DNA from: UBA2970 sp965221075
Lineage (GTDB): Bacteria; Verrucomicrobiota; Verrucomicrobiia; Limisphaerales; AAA164-E04
Length of the DNA stretch: 64,000 nt
Reading direction: 5' to 3'
Assembly: GCA_965221075.1 (NCBI GenBank)
Contig: OZ244865.1
Location: 1,984,001 to 2,048,000, forward strand
In this document: piece after piece, positions 8,797 to 18,249 of the stretch
Position numbering within the stretch: the stretch's first letter is position 1
How the letters are laid out: each line of letters starts with the position of its first letter
The notes under the pieces: generated by a model
Database searches by the model: none
What the model was told of the DNA's origin: nothing
Seen by the model: the letters and a program-made list of their open reading frames with translations, nothing else
Program-made: the position numbers and the translations under genes

Positions 8797-9663
8797 TCAT
8801 TCTACCGCTACTTCCGCCCGCTTTCTCGTCAAGTCGCAGTATTCCTCCGATGTGTCGTACCCTACCCAGAAACGGCTGGCCCTACCGCACGCCACAGCAG
8901 TGCTTCCCGAGCCAATAAACGGATCCAGGACAATATCGTTCTTGTACGTGTAGAGGTTGATCAAGCGAAGCGGAAGTTCTACTGGAAATGGAGCAGGATG
9001 GCCGACCTTATGGGCCGATTCTGCAGGAAAGTCCCAAATGCTTCTAGTCCATTCTAGAAAACTGTCTCTGTCGATAGTCGCAGTCTTTCTTTCGGAACGA
9101 CCGAACGAAGCCTTTGAAAACACGAGTATGTATTCGTGAACGTCCCGTAGAACTGGATTTGATGGAGACTTCCAGCTTCCCCAAGCGCACGAAGCTCCTG
9201 CGCTGGCTCCCTTGTTCCATATTATTTCGCCACGCATCAAGTAGCCGATCCTTATCATGAGCCTGGCAATCAGCGAGTTCAATGGAACATAGGGCCTTCG
9301 TCCGACGTTCGCCGTATTGACGCATATCCGTCCGCCATTTACAAGAACTCTATGGCATTCTGAAAAAACACGAGATAGAAATGCTACGTATTCCTTAATG
9401 GTCAAATCATCGTCGTATTCCTTACCGACATTGTACGGGGGGGACGTGACAACTAGATGCACGCTGCAATCAGGCAGTTCGTCCATTTTCTCGCTTGAAC
9501 GGCAATAGACCCGGTTCAGAAGCTTTTCAGGAATACGGTTTTCGGATATCGATCGATTGCTTTCAGTTCCTTTGCCATTGTACAATCTGCGTCCATAGAA
9601 CCCGCTAGAGTCGTGGCCCATGCGAGATGGTGTTCCAAACTTCTGCGTGGTCGATCGGTTCAT
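8797..9663 (-). CDS. site-specific DNA methyltransferase, beta class (N4-cytosine or N6-adenine)
   Basis: 288-residue AdoMet-dependent DNA methyltransferase. The catalytic motif TSPPYNVG (residues 73-80) precedes the AdoMet-binding DPFIGSGST (residues 247-255), the order of the beta group. SPPY favours N4-cytosine methylation but does not prove it. The target-recognition segment lies between them, around residues 120-200 (WNKGASAGASCAWGSW and VHEYILVFSKASF). The coding region is clearly less GC-rich than its neighbours, suggesting recent transfer. No restriction endonuclease is recognisable next to it, so it may be an orphan methylase. The specificity cannot be read from the sequence. Confidence 0.9.
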   Translation of the reverse strand: MNRSTTQKFGTPSRMGHDSSGFYGRRLYNGKGTESNRSISENRIPEKLLNRVYCRSSEKMDELPDCSVHLVVTSPPYNVGKEYDDDLTIKEYVAFLSRVFSECHRVLVNGGRICVNTANVGRRPYVPLNSLIARLMIRIGYLMRGEIIWNKGASAGASCAWGSWKSPSNPVLRDVHEYILVFSKASFGRSERKTATIDRDSFLEWTRSIWDFPAESAHKVGHPAPFPVELPLRLINLYTYKNDIVLDPFIGSGSTAVACGRASRFWVGYDTSEEYCDLTRKRAEVAVE

Positions 9664-9969
9664 CTAGCCGTAATTGAAAAAAGAACGAGGATCATTTCCG
9701 GAGACAATCTTTCACGAGATCCATGTTCCTCCACAATCCAGACTTTGATGTTCCATTGAATCGAAGCTTCCAGCTTGCAGCTTTGCGCCAGCTGCTCTGG
9801 ATTGCCGTGGGAAAGCCTGAACGATGAAAGAGGCTGGCACCATGGCCAGAGCGCGCTTCCCAACACCATGGCTTTCTGATCCGAAGAGCCGCCTGCCGGA
9901 ATCCTCGGGGCGTTGAGTATCTCGTTTTATGGGCGATCCAGCACTGCTGATCCAGGAATTGGGCGGCGG
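9664..9969. other. 306-bp intergenic stretch, possible gene remnant
   Basis: Two minus-strand frames are open here (9660-9869 and 9692-9973), giving short peptides such as HGNPEQLAQSCKLEASIQW and SWKLRFNGTSKSGLWRNMD. I recognise neither, and neither shows a good start context. The stretch shares the lower GC of the methylase gene. It may be a decayed partner gene or non-coding DNA. Confidence 0.3.
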
Positions 9970-11643
9970 TCAAGGCTGGATAGCCCTGACGAATCCCTGA
10001 TCGAAGGAATTGGGGACCAGCTGGAAGAGGGGATCGTTGGGATTGGAGGGATCGAAGATAGCGGGACTGGTCACTGGAAGCCCGATCCAGGGTCCTGCAA
10101 CCTGGGTGGAGAACTGGAGGGATCCATCGAAATCCACCCGATAGCCTCCGTCTTCCAGCGGGGTCAGGGAAAGCTGGGGAGGTCCGCTACCTCCCTCTTC
10201 GGCCAGGGTGATCGATCCGTAGGTGAATTCGGAATGGGGACGGCCGCTCCAGTTGAGCTGGGCCTTGCGTCCCGATCCGTCGTCGTCGTTGATAGCGATG
10301 TTGAATCCCATCACAGTCCCGTCCTCGGGGGAGGACAGGGCCGACTTGTCGATGCGGAACTCAACCGTGTATACCTGCATTCCATCTGGGGAGTCGGCGG
10401 CTACAGCGGCCACGGCATACCAGTCGCCCGACTGGCCGAACTGTGGATTGTTGGCTTCGTTGTCCCTCCAGGCTCCATTGGCGGTCATCACATACTGCCC
10501 CTCGAACAGGAGCATTCCCCGGCCCTGCTCGTTGCCCTCGTCGGCATCGAAGAAGACCTCGACGCTGTCGTCCACCCAGGTCTGGCCGTCCTCGCTGCCA
10601 GCATCGGCGGTGTCATTGAAGAGTTCGTCGTCTTGCACCACAGCAGCCACGTAGACGGCTTCATCGTCATGGACTGCCTTCCAGCTGAAGGAATGATCGC
10701 CGGGCTCCCAGGTGTCATCTCCAGCCGGTATGTTGTAGACTCCGGTAAACCGGTCTACCCGCACTTCGGGAGCGTTCCCGTACTCCCCCTCTTCTATCTT
10801 GCCGTCCAGGGTGGGCGCATCGTGTTTTGGCGCTTCGTAGCTCCGGCCTCCGATGATCAGGTTTCCGTATGTGTGCTCGGTGTGGGGACTGCCGGTCCAG
10901 AGGATCTGCCTCTCGGCCGGACCTCCATCGTCGTCGTCGTTAACTCCAATGGTGAAGCCGATGATGTCGCCAGGCTGGGGGCTGCCGAGGATCTCCCAGG
11001 AGATGCGGAACTCGGCATCGTAGCCATCCACTCCGTTGTCCAGCGCCCGGGCATACCAGGCTGCATCCTCGCCGTAGCCCGGGTTGCCTGCCTCGTTGTC
11101 CCGAAACGCGTTGTTCAAGGCGATGACGAACTGCCCTCCGGTATCCACCACGTCGGGATCCGAGTTGTTTCGCTCCGGGTAGTTGCTGTTGTTGCCATCG
11201 ATGAACACCTCCACACTGTCATCGTTCCAGGTCTGTCCGTCTTCGGATTCCTCCTCGGCATTGTCGGAGTATGGGATGTCGTCCTTGACGCGGACTCCCA
11301 CATAGAGGTTCTCCTCATCGTACCCGACATAGATGTCGTAGTTGAGATCCTTGCTGTCAAAGGGATCGACGGGATTGCCGTCCCCCGGACTTCCCCCTCG
11401 GTAGAAGTCCTCCAGGTTGTCATCGTACAGGACTCGCCAGTTGAGGCCGGCGGCTCCGGCAGCCCACACCCAGGACTCCTCGCCTTCCAAGTCGATGAGG
11501 CCGTCGATGTCTGGAGGCTTTGGCAGGGGAAGCGCGTACCTCGTCTTGGTCTCGTCAAGGGTCTGGCGGTCGGCTTCGAGCGCTCCGGGAAGAGCTATCC
11601 AGCAGGCCAGGGCGAGGATGAACGGGTACCGATAGCCGATCAT
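9970..11643 (-). CDS. secreted protein with two CBM9-like domains
   Basis: 557-residue exported protein: signal peptide (YRYPFILALACWIALPGALEA), then two tandem copies of a ~190-residue CBM9/DOMON-like beta-sandwich. Each copy has the same ladder of motifs: DGxID or DGKIEEGE, VLYDD or AVHDDEAVYVAA, DGQTWNDDSVEVFIDGNN or DGQTWVDDSVEVFFDADEG, GFTIGVNDDDDG or GFNIAINDDDGSG, and RPHSEFTYG. The many Asp residues suggest Ca2+ sites. A short C-terminal beta domain common in secreted PVC proteins ends the chain. It probably binds carbohydrate at the surface; no catalytic domain is visible. The ATG at 11643 places the signal peptide at the N-terminus. Confidence 0.85.
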   Translation of the reverse strand: MIGYRYPFILALACWIALPGALEADRQTLDETKTRYALPLPKPPDIDGLIDLEGEESWVWAAGAAGLNWRVLYDDNLEDFYRGGSPGDGNPVDPFDSKDLNYDIYVGYDEENLYVGVRVKDDIPYSDNAEEESEDGQTWNDDSVEVFIDGNNSNYPERNNSDPDVVDTGGQFVIALNNAFRDNEAGNPGYGEDAAWYARALDNGVDGYDAEFRISWEILGSPQPGDIIGFTIGVNDDDDGGPAERQILWTGSPHTEHTYGNLIIGGRSYEAPKHDAPTLDGKIEEGEYGNAPEVRVDRFTGVYNIPAGDDTWEPGDHSFSWKAVHDDEAVYVAAVVQDDELFNDTADAGSEDGQTWVDDSVEVFFDADEGNEQGRGMLLFEGQYVMTANGAWRDNEANNPQFGQSGDWYAVAAVAADSPDGMQVYTVEFRIDKSALSSPEDGTVMGFNIAINDDDGSGRKAQLNWSGRPHSEFTYGSITLAEEGGSGPPQLSLTPLEDGGYRVDFDGSLQFSTQVAGPWIGLPVTSPAIFDPSNPNDPLFQLVPNSFDQGFVRAIQP

Positions 11644-11832
11644 GGAATGAGACGGAAAGGGGAGCATCGGGAGGAAGGTGCCAGCCTAGGAAAGGCAGTT
11701 CAATCCCAATCCGATTCTCCCTGCCAGCGCCACTACGGGACTCGGGGCGCAACGAGCGCCGCCAGCTTTCCTTCCAGGTTCCCTATGCCACGCCCCCGGT
11801 TCGGTTAGGAAGATACCTGCCGTCAGGCGCCC

Positions 11833-13599
11833 TCACCGGGGAATGGGCAGATCCATTACCAGCGCACGTACATGCTGCACCGGAGGGGAGCCGTAGGAGA
11901 GGATCCGGTCGTGGTACTCAAGGAGGGTGAACTTGTCTCCCCAGGCTCTCTCCACTTCATGCCGGAGATCGATGTGCTCCTGTGTCCCCACAAAGTAGGT
12001 GCTCAGCTGGGCCGAGGTCAGCTGGGCCCGGACCCACTTTCCGGCTGCCTCCCGCTCCTCCTGGAATCCCCCCTCCACCATCAGGTACATGGCTTCCTCC
12101 CGGGTCATACCTTCCACATGGATCGCCTGATCCATCAGTGCGTTGGTGATCCCCCTCAGATACCACTTGAGGTTGATCAGCCTCATCCGGTCGTCTCCTC
12201 CCAGGTAGCCTGCGTCCACCATCACCCTCTCGCTGTAGACCGCCCAGCCCTCGATGAAGGTGCCGGACTGGAGCAGAGCCCGCAGGGTGGACGGATAGCG
12301 GTGGGAATGGGCCAGCTGCAGGAAGTGCCCGGGAACAGCTTCGTGCATGGTCAGATCCTGCATCGACCAGACGTTGTACTCCCGCAGGAAGGAGTCCACT
12401 TGTTCGTCGGTCCAGTCCTCGGGAATGGGAGATACGGCGTAGAAGGTCTTGAGCCCCTTGTCCAGCGGGCCAGGAGCGTCGCAGTAGGCCACCGAGACCC
12501 CCCGCTGGAATTCTGGCATCAGAATGATCTCCAAGGGATCGTCGGGTACGCTCACAAGCTTCTTCTCCTTAACGAACTCGGTCGCCTGCCGCACCTGGGA
12601 ACGGGCCAGATCCGGAATCTCGCCACGGGCGGGCCGGTCGCGGTAGGCGACTTCAAGAGCCGCCCGCACGATGGCCTGGCGGTAGGCCCTGTCTGGGGAG
12701 CCGGGGAACTGGGTCAGGGGATAGAGCCCCTTGTAGATCCGGCAGCTGATCTCGTACATCTGCTGGCGAACCGACTCGAATGCCCGTTCGGCGCGCTCCT
12801 TCACCTCCTGGCGTGTGAAAGGGGAGTAGAGAGAGAAGGCGAGCTTCTGATCGTAGAGCTTTTCCCCGATGCGGAAGTCGGCCTTGGCCCGAGGAAGAAG
12901 CACCTCCTCGAGCCATTTTCCATGCTCGTCAACCGCCGCCCGTGCGCCATCCATGGCCAGGCCAAGCCTTTCCTGCTCGTCCTGGGGCAAGGCGCCGGAA
13001 ACCGGAACCACCATATGATCCAGGATGCTGAGCACTCCCCGGTTCTGCTTGATCGCGGTCTCGGCATGGATCCGAGGGGTCTGCTCGGGGCGGAGGACTC
13101 CTCGGACTTCGGCCAGGAAATCGGGGAACTTCTCGAGGCGGAGCGTGACGCTGCGAAGGCGGGCCGGAAGGGTGTCGAACTCTCGGGCCATCAGGTCGTA
13201 GATCGAGCTCCCCGTCATCCCGGTGTATACCAAGGGGTTCCATTCCCATTCGCGCAGCACTTCCAGGGACCAGATTCTCCGGCGAAGCTCGTGGTGGAGG
13301 AGCGCCGCGTCGACCTGCAGGGCCCTAGTCAGCTCCGAGCGAGGAATCCGGTCCAGCCGGTCCAGCAGGCTCCGATAGAAGTCTAGCTTTCTCTGCCTGG
13401 CGGGAGCATCGATCGGGTTCATCCGGTCGTCGAACCTGTGGTCCCCCATGCTGGTAGCCGAGATGGGCGACAGGGCCGGCATGCTGTCCACGTACTCCTC
13501 CGCCAGGACCTCGAAGGCCTGGTTGGCATCCCCCGCCGCGCTCTGATCCACCCCCAGGGCGGAGACGCAGGAAATCAGCCAGACAAGAACTCGTCGCAT
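11833..13599 (-). CDS. DUF885 family secreted metallopeptidase-like protein
   Basis: 588-residue protein of the DUF885 family. It begins with a signal peptide (RRVLVWLISCVSALG) and contains the zinc-site-like HEAVPGHFLQ motif at about residue 415, together with LVYTGMTGSSIYDLMARE and EGWAVYSERVM segments typical of the family. Members resemble thermolysin-fold dipeptidyl peptidases and are thought to cleave peptides in the periplasm. The start was chosen because the ATG lies 7 nt after a good -10 element and opens the signal peptide. It is divergent from the 547-residue membrane protein. Confidence 0.88.
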   Translation of the reverse strand: MRRVLVWLISCVSALGVDQSAAGDANQAFEVLAEEYVDSMPALSPISATSMGDHRFDDRMNPIDAPARQRKLDFYRSLLDRLDRIPRSELTRALQVDAALLHHELRRRIWSLEVLREWEWNPLVYTGMTGSSIYDLMAREFDTLPARLRSVTLRLEKFPDFLAEVRGVLRPEQTPRIHAETAIKQNRGVLSILDHMVVPVSGALPQDEQERLGLAMDGARAAVDEHGKWLEEVLLPRAKADFRIGEKLYDQKLAFSLYSPFTRQEVKERAERAFESVRQQMYEISCRIYKGLYPLTQFPGSPDRAYRQAIVRAALEVAYRDRPARGEIPDLARSQVRQATEFVKEKKLVSVPDDPLEIILMPEFQRGVSVAYCDAPGPLDKGLKTFYAVSPIPEDWTDEQVDSFLREYNVWSMQDLTMHEAVPGHFLQLAHSHRYPSTLRALLQSGTFIEGWAVYSERVMVDAGYLGGDDRMRLINLKWYLRGITNALMDQAIHVEGMTREEAMYLMVEGGFQEEREAAGKWVRAQLTSAQLSTYFVGTQEHIDLRHEVERAWGDKFTLLEYHDRILSYGSPPVQHVRALVMDLPIPR

Positions 13600-13606
13600 G
13601 AGGCCG

Positions 13607-13635
13607 AGCGTAGCATCCGGATCCTGGAGGGACAA
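13607..13635 (-). promoter_or_regulatory. predicted leaderless-type promoter of the DUF885 gene
   Basis: Minus strand: TTGTCC, 17 bp, TACGCT, then exactly 7 nt to the ATG. Transcription would therefore begin at or next to the start codon. Confidence 0.65.
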
Positions 13636-13726
13636 TCCCGCCACGATTGATCTGGAAGGATTCGGATCAGGGAACCAGGATCGCCGAGTCCATGGAGCAT
13701 GGGAAACACGTCTCGCCTCGCCTGGC

Positions 13727-15370
13727 ATGATTCCAACCGCAGTCCTGATCACCTTCGGTCTCTCCTTGCTCTTCCTGATTCTCGGATGGGTTCTCTCAGC
13801 GAGCCTCGGCTTGAAGCTAGACAAGAACCGTCACTCCACGCTCCGGTTATTCCTGATCCTGCCCCCCACCAACCCGATTGCCTCCGCCATCCTGCTGTTC
13901 CGTCGGCCGCTGCTGGGCCTTCCCGGACTGCTCTGCTATCTCCTTGCCATCGCGATCCTTCCCCTTGGAGGCTCCATCGCTCTGGCTTTGGAGAAAGAGA
14001 GGAGGGATGGATTCAGCCAGCCGACTACAGGCCAGGCGCTCCCATCCCAGGAAGACCAGTCGGAGCCAGGATTGGCTCCCGAATCCTCCAAGCAGTGGAA
14101 GCATCCCCTCCTGGCTGCGGTACTGGAGAACCGGAATCCTGATCCTCGCTTATTCGGACCTGCCTCCATCCCCCCCCGGCCCTCTGTCAGGGATCACGGA
14201 GCAACCCAGGAGGAGGAAGGATCGGAAGATCAGCGCCTGCAAGAGCTCTACGCCATGGCCGCCGCCATGCAGATTGCCTCGGGAGAGCCGGAAGAACCGT
14301 TCCAGGACTGGGAAGATGTCTCGGAACCACTAATTTCCTTCTTCGAGGAATCGGAGCCGTCCCTGCTCGCCCTGGAAGAGGCGCTGGCCCGCAAGCTTGT
14401 TGCGTTTCCTTCCGAGGGGCTGGATCAGTCCACCCTCTTTGGCATTTTTCCCCGACTCAAGGACCTGTCGATATCGCTCAAATACCGCAGCCAGGCCCTT
14501 GTGCTGGCTGGCAACGGGAAGGAGGCTTTCCGCCACATCCGCCTTGCGTTCCTTGCAGCCCTCGCTACCGACCACGATCTCCTGATCTCGCGCCTGGTCC
14601 AGCTGGCACAGTTCCACATTGCGCTGGATTCGGTCCGTTTTGCCCTCCGTTTCCATGCCGGAAGCGAGCAGGACTGGCGCAGAGTAATGCAGCAGCTGGA
14701 CTCCCTCGACCTGCTGCCCCTGTGGGTCGATGCTCTGCGTGGAGAGACGGACGCGTTCGCCATTGCCCCCTCGACCACCGGATTCCCCACACCGAACATT
14801 AGTTCCGGAGATCCGGACCGCGAGCAATCCGCAACGCCTATCTACCTTCAGGCATGGAACTTCTTGGCAGGAGACTGCTTCCGTGCCATCGATCTGAGGC
14901 TCCAGAACCGGGCCTCCGGGCATACGGTCGCCACATGGGCGCTTCAAATCAGCGCTGAAAGATCCATCGCCGAATGGATTCTCGAAGGAGAGCGCTTTAT
15001 CAAGGCATCGGAGACAAATCCCTGGGACGACTGCATGCCCCGGCTGGAAAGCCTGGGAAGGAGCGCGATGGAACGGACTGTGGATCCCGCGGCAACCTCC
15101 ACGCTGGACAAGTTCGTCGCAGCGCAGCTCTCGGTGGAGGTGGCCAAGGTTGCGATTGCCCTGGAGCTGCATTTCCTGGACCGGGGTTCCTATCCGGAGG
15201 ATCTGGAGCAGCTTGTTCCCGGCTTTCTTCCCGAACTGTCGGCCAATCCAAAGACAGGCCACGCCTGGAACTACCAGCGCATGGGAGACTCGGGCTACTC
15301 GCTCCATGACGGGGTTGGCCGCCCCTGGACATTCCGATCGGGAATACCTCCCCTTCCAAGGCAGCCTTGA
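13727..15370 (+). CDS. membrane protein of unknown function with pseudopilin-like C-terminus
   Basis: 547 residues, not recognised by name. The N-terminus has three hydrophobic helices (VLITFGLSLLFLILGWVL, LRLFLILPP, LPGLLCYLLAIAILPLGG), followed by a charged region of about 430 residues. The C-terminal motif LELHFLDRGSYPEDLEQLVP, followed by ANPKTGHAWNYQ and GYSL, resembles a segment repeated in verrucomicrobial membrane proteins and pseudopilin-like proteins. The last ~170 codons are duplicated immediately downstream (15419-15943). The ATG at 13727 was chosen because it directly precedes the first helix. It is divergent from the DUF885 gene. Confidence 0.7.
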   Translation: MIPTAVLITFGLSLLFLILGWVLSASLGLKLDKNRHSTLRLFLILPPTNPIASAILLFRRPLLGLPGLLCYLLAIAILPLGGSIALALEKERRDGFSQPTTGQALPSQEDQSEPGLAPESSKQWKHPLLAAVLENRNPDPRLFGPASIPPRPSVRDHGATQEEEGSEDQRLQELYAMAAAMQIASGEPEEPFQDWEDVSEPLISFFEESEPSLLALEEALARKLVAFPSEGLDQSTLFGIFPRLKDLSISLKYRSQALVLAGNGKEAFRHIRLAFLAALATDHDLLISRLVQLAQFHIALDSVRFALRFHAGSEQDWRRVMQQLDSLDLLPLWVDALRGETDAFAIAPSTTGFPTPNISSGDPDREQSATPIYLQAWNFLAGDCFRAIDLRLQNRASGHTVATWALQISAERSIAEWILEGERFIKASETNPWDDCMPRLESLGRSAMERTVDPAATSTLDKFVAAQLSVEVAKVAIALELHFLDRGSYPEDLEQLVPGFLPELSANPKTGHAWNYQRMGDSGYSLHDGVGRPWTFRSGIPPLPRQP

Positions 15371-15418
15371 CCGTCCAGGGAAAGCCGTCTCTGCCAATGA
15401 TGGTGAAACAGACACCTC

Positions 15419-15943
15419 CAGGCATGGGACTTCCTGGCCGGAGACTGCCTCCGCTCCATCGAACTGGGTCTCCAGAACCGGGCCGGCGAGCCGTCGATCG
15501 GCGAATGGTTGCTCCGAAAACGCGAAAACATAATCTTCGCCTGCTGGATCCGAGAAGGGGAGCGCTTTGCCGAGGAATCCAGGTCTGTTCCCTGGGACGA
15601 CTGCATGCCCCGGCTGGACCGCCTGGAAACGAACGCGGCGGAGCGGAACGTGGATCCGGCGATCTTTTCCGCGCTGAACAAGTTCGTCAAGCTGCAGCTC
15701 CTGGTGGAGATGGCCAAGGTAGAGGTCGCCCTGGAGCTGCACCGCCTGGCCAGGGGATCCTATCCGGAGAATCTGGAGCAGCTCGCTCCCGAATTCGTCG
15801 CCGAACCGCCAGCCAATCCGAAGACGGGCCAGCCATGGAACTGCCAGAGCAAGGGGAACTCGGGCTACTCGCTCCTGGAGCGACTGGAAAGGCCCCTGGG
15901 AAAGCCTAGATCGACCAGGGAAAGCGCATCGGCTGGTGGATGA
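15419..15943 (+). pseudogene. truncated tandem copy of the 3' third of the preceding gene
   Basis: Nucleotides from ccaggcatgg onward repeat, with divergence, the segment starting near 14849 of the upstream gene. Both encode QAW-FLAGDC-R-I-L-LQNRA, the block WDDCMPRL, the block DP..S.L.KFV, GSYPE.LEQL and NPKTG..WN. The copy lacks the N-terminal membrane part and has no evident start. It has lost the original stop, reading into the antisense of the next gene to a TAG at 15943. About 40 bp of first-copy sequence (HTVATWALQ) is missing or replaced. It is a partial gene duplication in decay, or a small domain gene without a visible start. Confidence 0.75.
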
Positions 15944-17180
15944 AGCGGTTGGCCCTTTCGTCCTCCACGAAGCGCCAGTTCCGCCCGTCGAAGCGGAGCG
16001 GGCGGCGGAGCCGGACCGCGATCTTGGCGAGGTTGACGATGGTGCAGGAGCGGTGGCCGTTGCTCTCGTTCAGGGCGAAGGCCTTCCGGTTCCTGACCGC
16101 GTCCTCGAAGTCGGTGACCTGGGGCTCGGGGTCCGGCAGCCCGGCCAGCTTCCCTTCCAGATCGGGAATGTCCGACTGGAGCTCCCGGGAGATCCACCCC
16201 TTGGGCCCCTCGATGAACGGGGCCTCGGGATAGCGGTTGATCCCGTCGAGCAGGATTTCGCAGCCGTCGGCGTACTTCAGCCTGACCTCTCTCCAGGTGC
16301 CGCAGGCGTCGGGATGCTGGGGCGGCGCGTCGGCCTCGATCCGATCGGGACTCTCCTCGTCCTTGCCCAGGATGTACTGCACCGGATCCAGGTAGTGCTG
16401 CCCCATGTCGCCCAGGCCCCCTCCGTCGTAGTCCCAGTAGCCCCGGAAGGAGGAGTGGACCCGGTGGGGATGGTAGGGCTTGTAGGGAGCGGGCCCCAGC
16501 CACATGAGATAGTCCAGCTCCTCGGGGACGGGCATGGACGGAAGGTTGGTCCGGCCCACCCAGTTGAACTTCCAGTTGAAGCCGGTGGCCGCGCCCAGGG
16601 TCACCTTGAGGGGCCAGCCCAGCAGGCCGTTCTGCACCGCCTTCTTGATCGGCTTGGCCGGAACGCCCATACCGTAGAGCCCGCCCTGGAAGCGGAACCA
16701 GGTGTTGAGCCGGAAGATCCGCTTGTTGCGCCGGACCGCCTCCACCACCTTGAGGCCCTCCCCGATGGTCCGGGTCATCGGCTTCTCGCACCAGATGTCC
16801 TTCCCGGCGTTGGCCGCTGCCACCGAGATGAGCCCATGCCAGTGCGGAGGCGTGGGGATGTGGATCACGTCGATGTCCTCCCGGTCGATCACCTCGCGGA
16901 AGTCCCGGTAGCCCTCGACCCCCTCGCCTCCCAGTTCGACGGCCCGCTCCAGGTGCCGGGCGTCCACGTCGCAGACGGCCAGGAGCCGGGCCGACTGGTT
17001 GAGGCTGGAAACATGCCCCCGGCCCATGCCTCCCACGCCGATGACCCCCTTGGTCAGCTGCTCGCTGGGAGGCGTGTGGCCCGGGCCGCCGAGGAGGCGG
17101 CGGGGAACGATGGAGATTCCGGCCAGGGCGGCCACCGAGCCGGACAGGAAGCGGCGGCGGGAAAGGGGTATCCGTTTCAT
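15906..17180 (-). CDS. Tat-exported Gfo/Idh/MocA family oxidoreductase
   Basis: 424-residue oxidoreductase with a Tat signal (SRRRFLSGSVAALAGISIV) before a Rossmann domain whose glycine motif is GVIGVGGMGRGH (about residues 45-56). The family EKP appears in DIWCEKPMTRTIGEG and the substrate domain has YWDYDGGGLGDMGQHYLDP. Exported Gfo/Idh/MocA proteins of this type are numerous in PVC bacteria, fold before Tat export and carry tightly bound cofactor. They are linked to periplasmic sugar oxidation. The 3' end overlaps the partial duplicate on the opposite strand by 38 bp. It is unlike the cytosolic paralogue at 1791-2885. Confidence 0.92.
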   Translation of the reverse strand: MKRIPLSRRRFLSGSVAALAGISIVPRRLLGGPGHTPPSEQLTKGVIGVGGMGRGHVSSLNQSARLLAVCDVDARHLERAVELGGEGVEGYRDFREVIDREDIDVIHIPTPPHWHGLISVAAANAGKDIWCEKPMTRTIGEGLKVVEAVRRNKRIFRLNTWFRFQGGLYGMGVPAKPIKKAVQNGLLGWPLKVTLGAATGFNWKFNWVGRTNLPSMPVPEELDYLMWLGPAPYKPYHPHRVHSSFRGYWDYDGGGLGDMGQHYLDPVQYILGKDEESPDRIEADAPPQHPDACGTWREVRLKYADGCEILLDGINRYPEAPFIEGPKGWISRELQSDIPDLEGKLAGLPDPEPQVTDFEDAVRNRKAFALNESNGHRSCTIVNLAKIAVRLRRPLRFDGRNWRFVEDERANRFIHQPMRFPWSI

Positions 17181-17229
17181 CAGGGGAAGGGTCTGGAAGT
17201 GAAGCTTCCCCGTCCGGGAAAGACAAACA

Positions 17230-18249
17230 CTATTCTCCGGGGGATTCCGGGCCCGGAAGGCGGGCCGACAGCCGATCCGCCAGCATCGCCGCGAGCAGCA
17301 GCTGAAGGGGATGGAAGAGGATCAGCGGCAGCAGCAGGATGCTGGCGTCCGGGATCCCCTCCACCGGCTGGGAGGGGAGTACGAGCCCGGCCAGGGGCAC
17401 CCCGGCTGCCAGGCTCTTGTGGGAGGAGCAGAACAGGATGGGGATGCGGGAGCGGCGATCGAAGCCCAGCCGTCCCGAGACCCACCACACGGCCGTCGAG
17501 ACCGCCACCAGCAGGATCAGGGCGTGAAGCAGGGTGGAGACCAGTCCCGCCCACCCCAGGTCCTTCCATGCCTCGTTCCGCCACCCCTGGCAGAAGGTGC
17601 AGTACATGATGAAGAAGATGGAGGCGGTGGTGGCGGGACGGAACCAGGGCCGCAGCCGGGGCAGCTGCGGGGCCAGGAGGCGCCTCAGGACCTGGCCCGC
17701 CAGCAGGGGAAGAACGATGAGCAGGCCGAGCTTCCCCAGGAGGGGGAGGAGCGGCATGGCGGCGCCCGCACGGGAGAAGATCAGAAGCGCTGCGCCCAGC
17801 GGAGTCAGGAAGACGGCAAGCAGGCTGGACAGGGAGGAGTTGAACACCGAGTCGGCCACCGCGCCCCGAGCCGATTCGGTGAAGAACACCGAGGCGCTGA
17901 TGGTTGTCGGCAGAACCGAAAGGAAGAGGAAGCCCTGCCGGATGCCGGGAGGGAGGCCGGTGCCGGGCAGGGAGGTCATGCCGAGGACCGCCAGGGGATA
18001 GGCAAGGAAGATCCAGCACTGGACAAGAGCGTGGAGCCTGGCCCGCCCCAGGCTCCGCCTGAACTCCTCGGTGGGAATGCACATCCCCTGCACCAGGAAG
18101 ATGAGAGCCATGGCCATGGGCTGGGTCCAGCTGCTGAGGAGGATTCCGTCCTCGGATCCCCACTGGGGGGCGAGCCAGGAGAGGGCGACGATCCCGATCA
18201 GGCCCAGGGTGAAGGCATGGGACCGGAGCCAGGCCGGCTGGAAGATCAT
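17230..18249 (-). CDS. bile acid:sodium symporter (SBF-like) family transporter
   Basis: 339-residue membrane protein with about ten helices, of the SLC10A7/YfeH-like branch of the SBF family. Characteristic stretches are MALIFLVQGMCIPTEEF, LSVLPTTISASVFFTESA, SSLLAVFLTPLG and ILFCSSHKSLAAGVPLA, the last being the conserved crossover region. Family members move organic anions with Na+; the substrate here is unknown. The ATG overlaps the TGA of the upstream 786-residue gene (ATGA), so the two are translationally coupled, an unusual pairing of a transporter with a large secreted protein. Confidence 0.88.
   Translation of the reverse strand: MIFQPAWLRSHAFTLGLIGIVALSWLAPQWGSEDGILLSSWTQPMAMALIFLVQGMCIPTEEFRRSLGRARLHALVQCWIFLAYPLAVLGMTSLPGTGLPPGIRQGFLFLSVLPTTISASVFFTESARGAVADSVFNSSLSSLLAVFLTPLGAALLIFSRAGAAMPLLPLLGKLGLLIVLPLLAGQVLRRLLAPQLPRLRPWFRPATTASIFFIMYCTFCQGWRNEAWKDLGWAGLVSTLLHALILLVAVSTAVWWVSGRLGFDRRSRIPILFCSSHKSLAAGVPLAGLVLPSQPVEGIPDASILLLPLILFHPLQLLLAAMLADRLSARLPGPESPGE

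Noticed and set aside
14330..15742. 470-codon open frame on the minus strand
   Set aside because: It is antisense to the duplicated membrane-protein gene. The plus frame encodes conserved membrane and C-terminal motifs; the duplication simply keeps both strands open.
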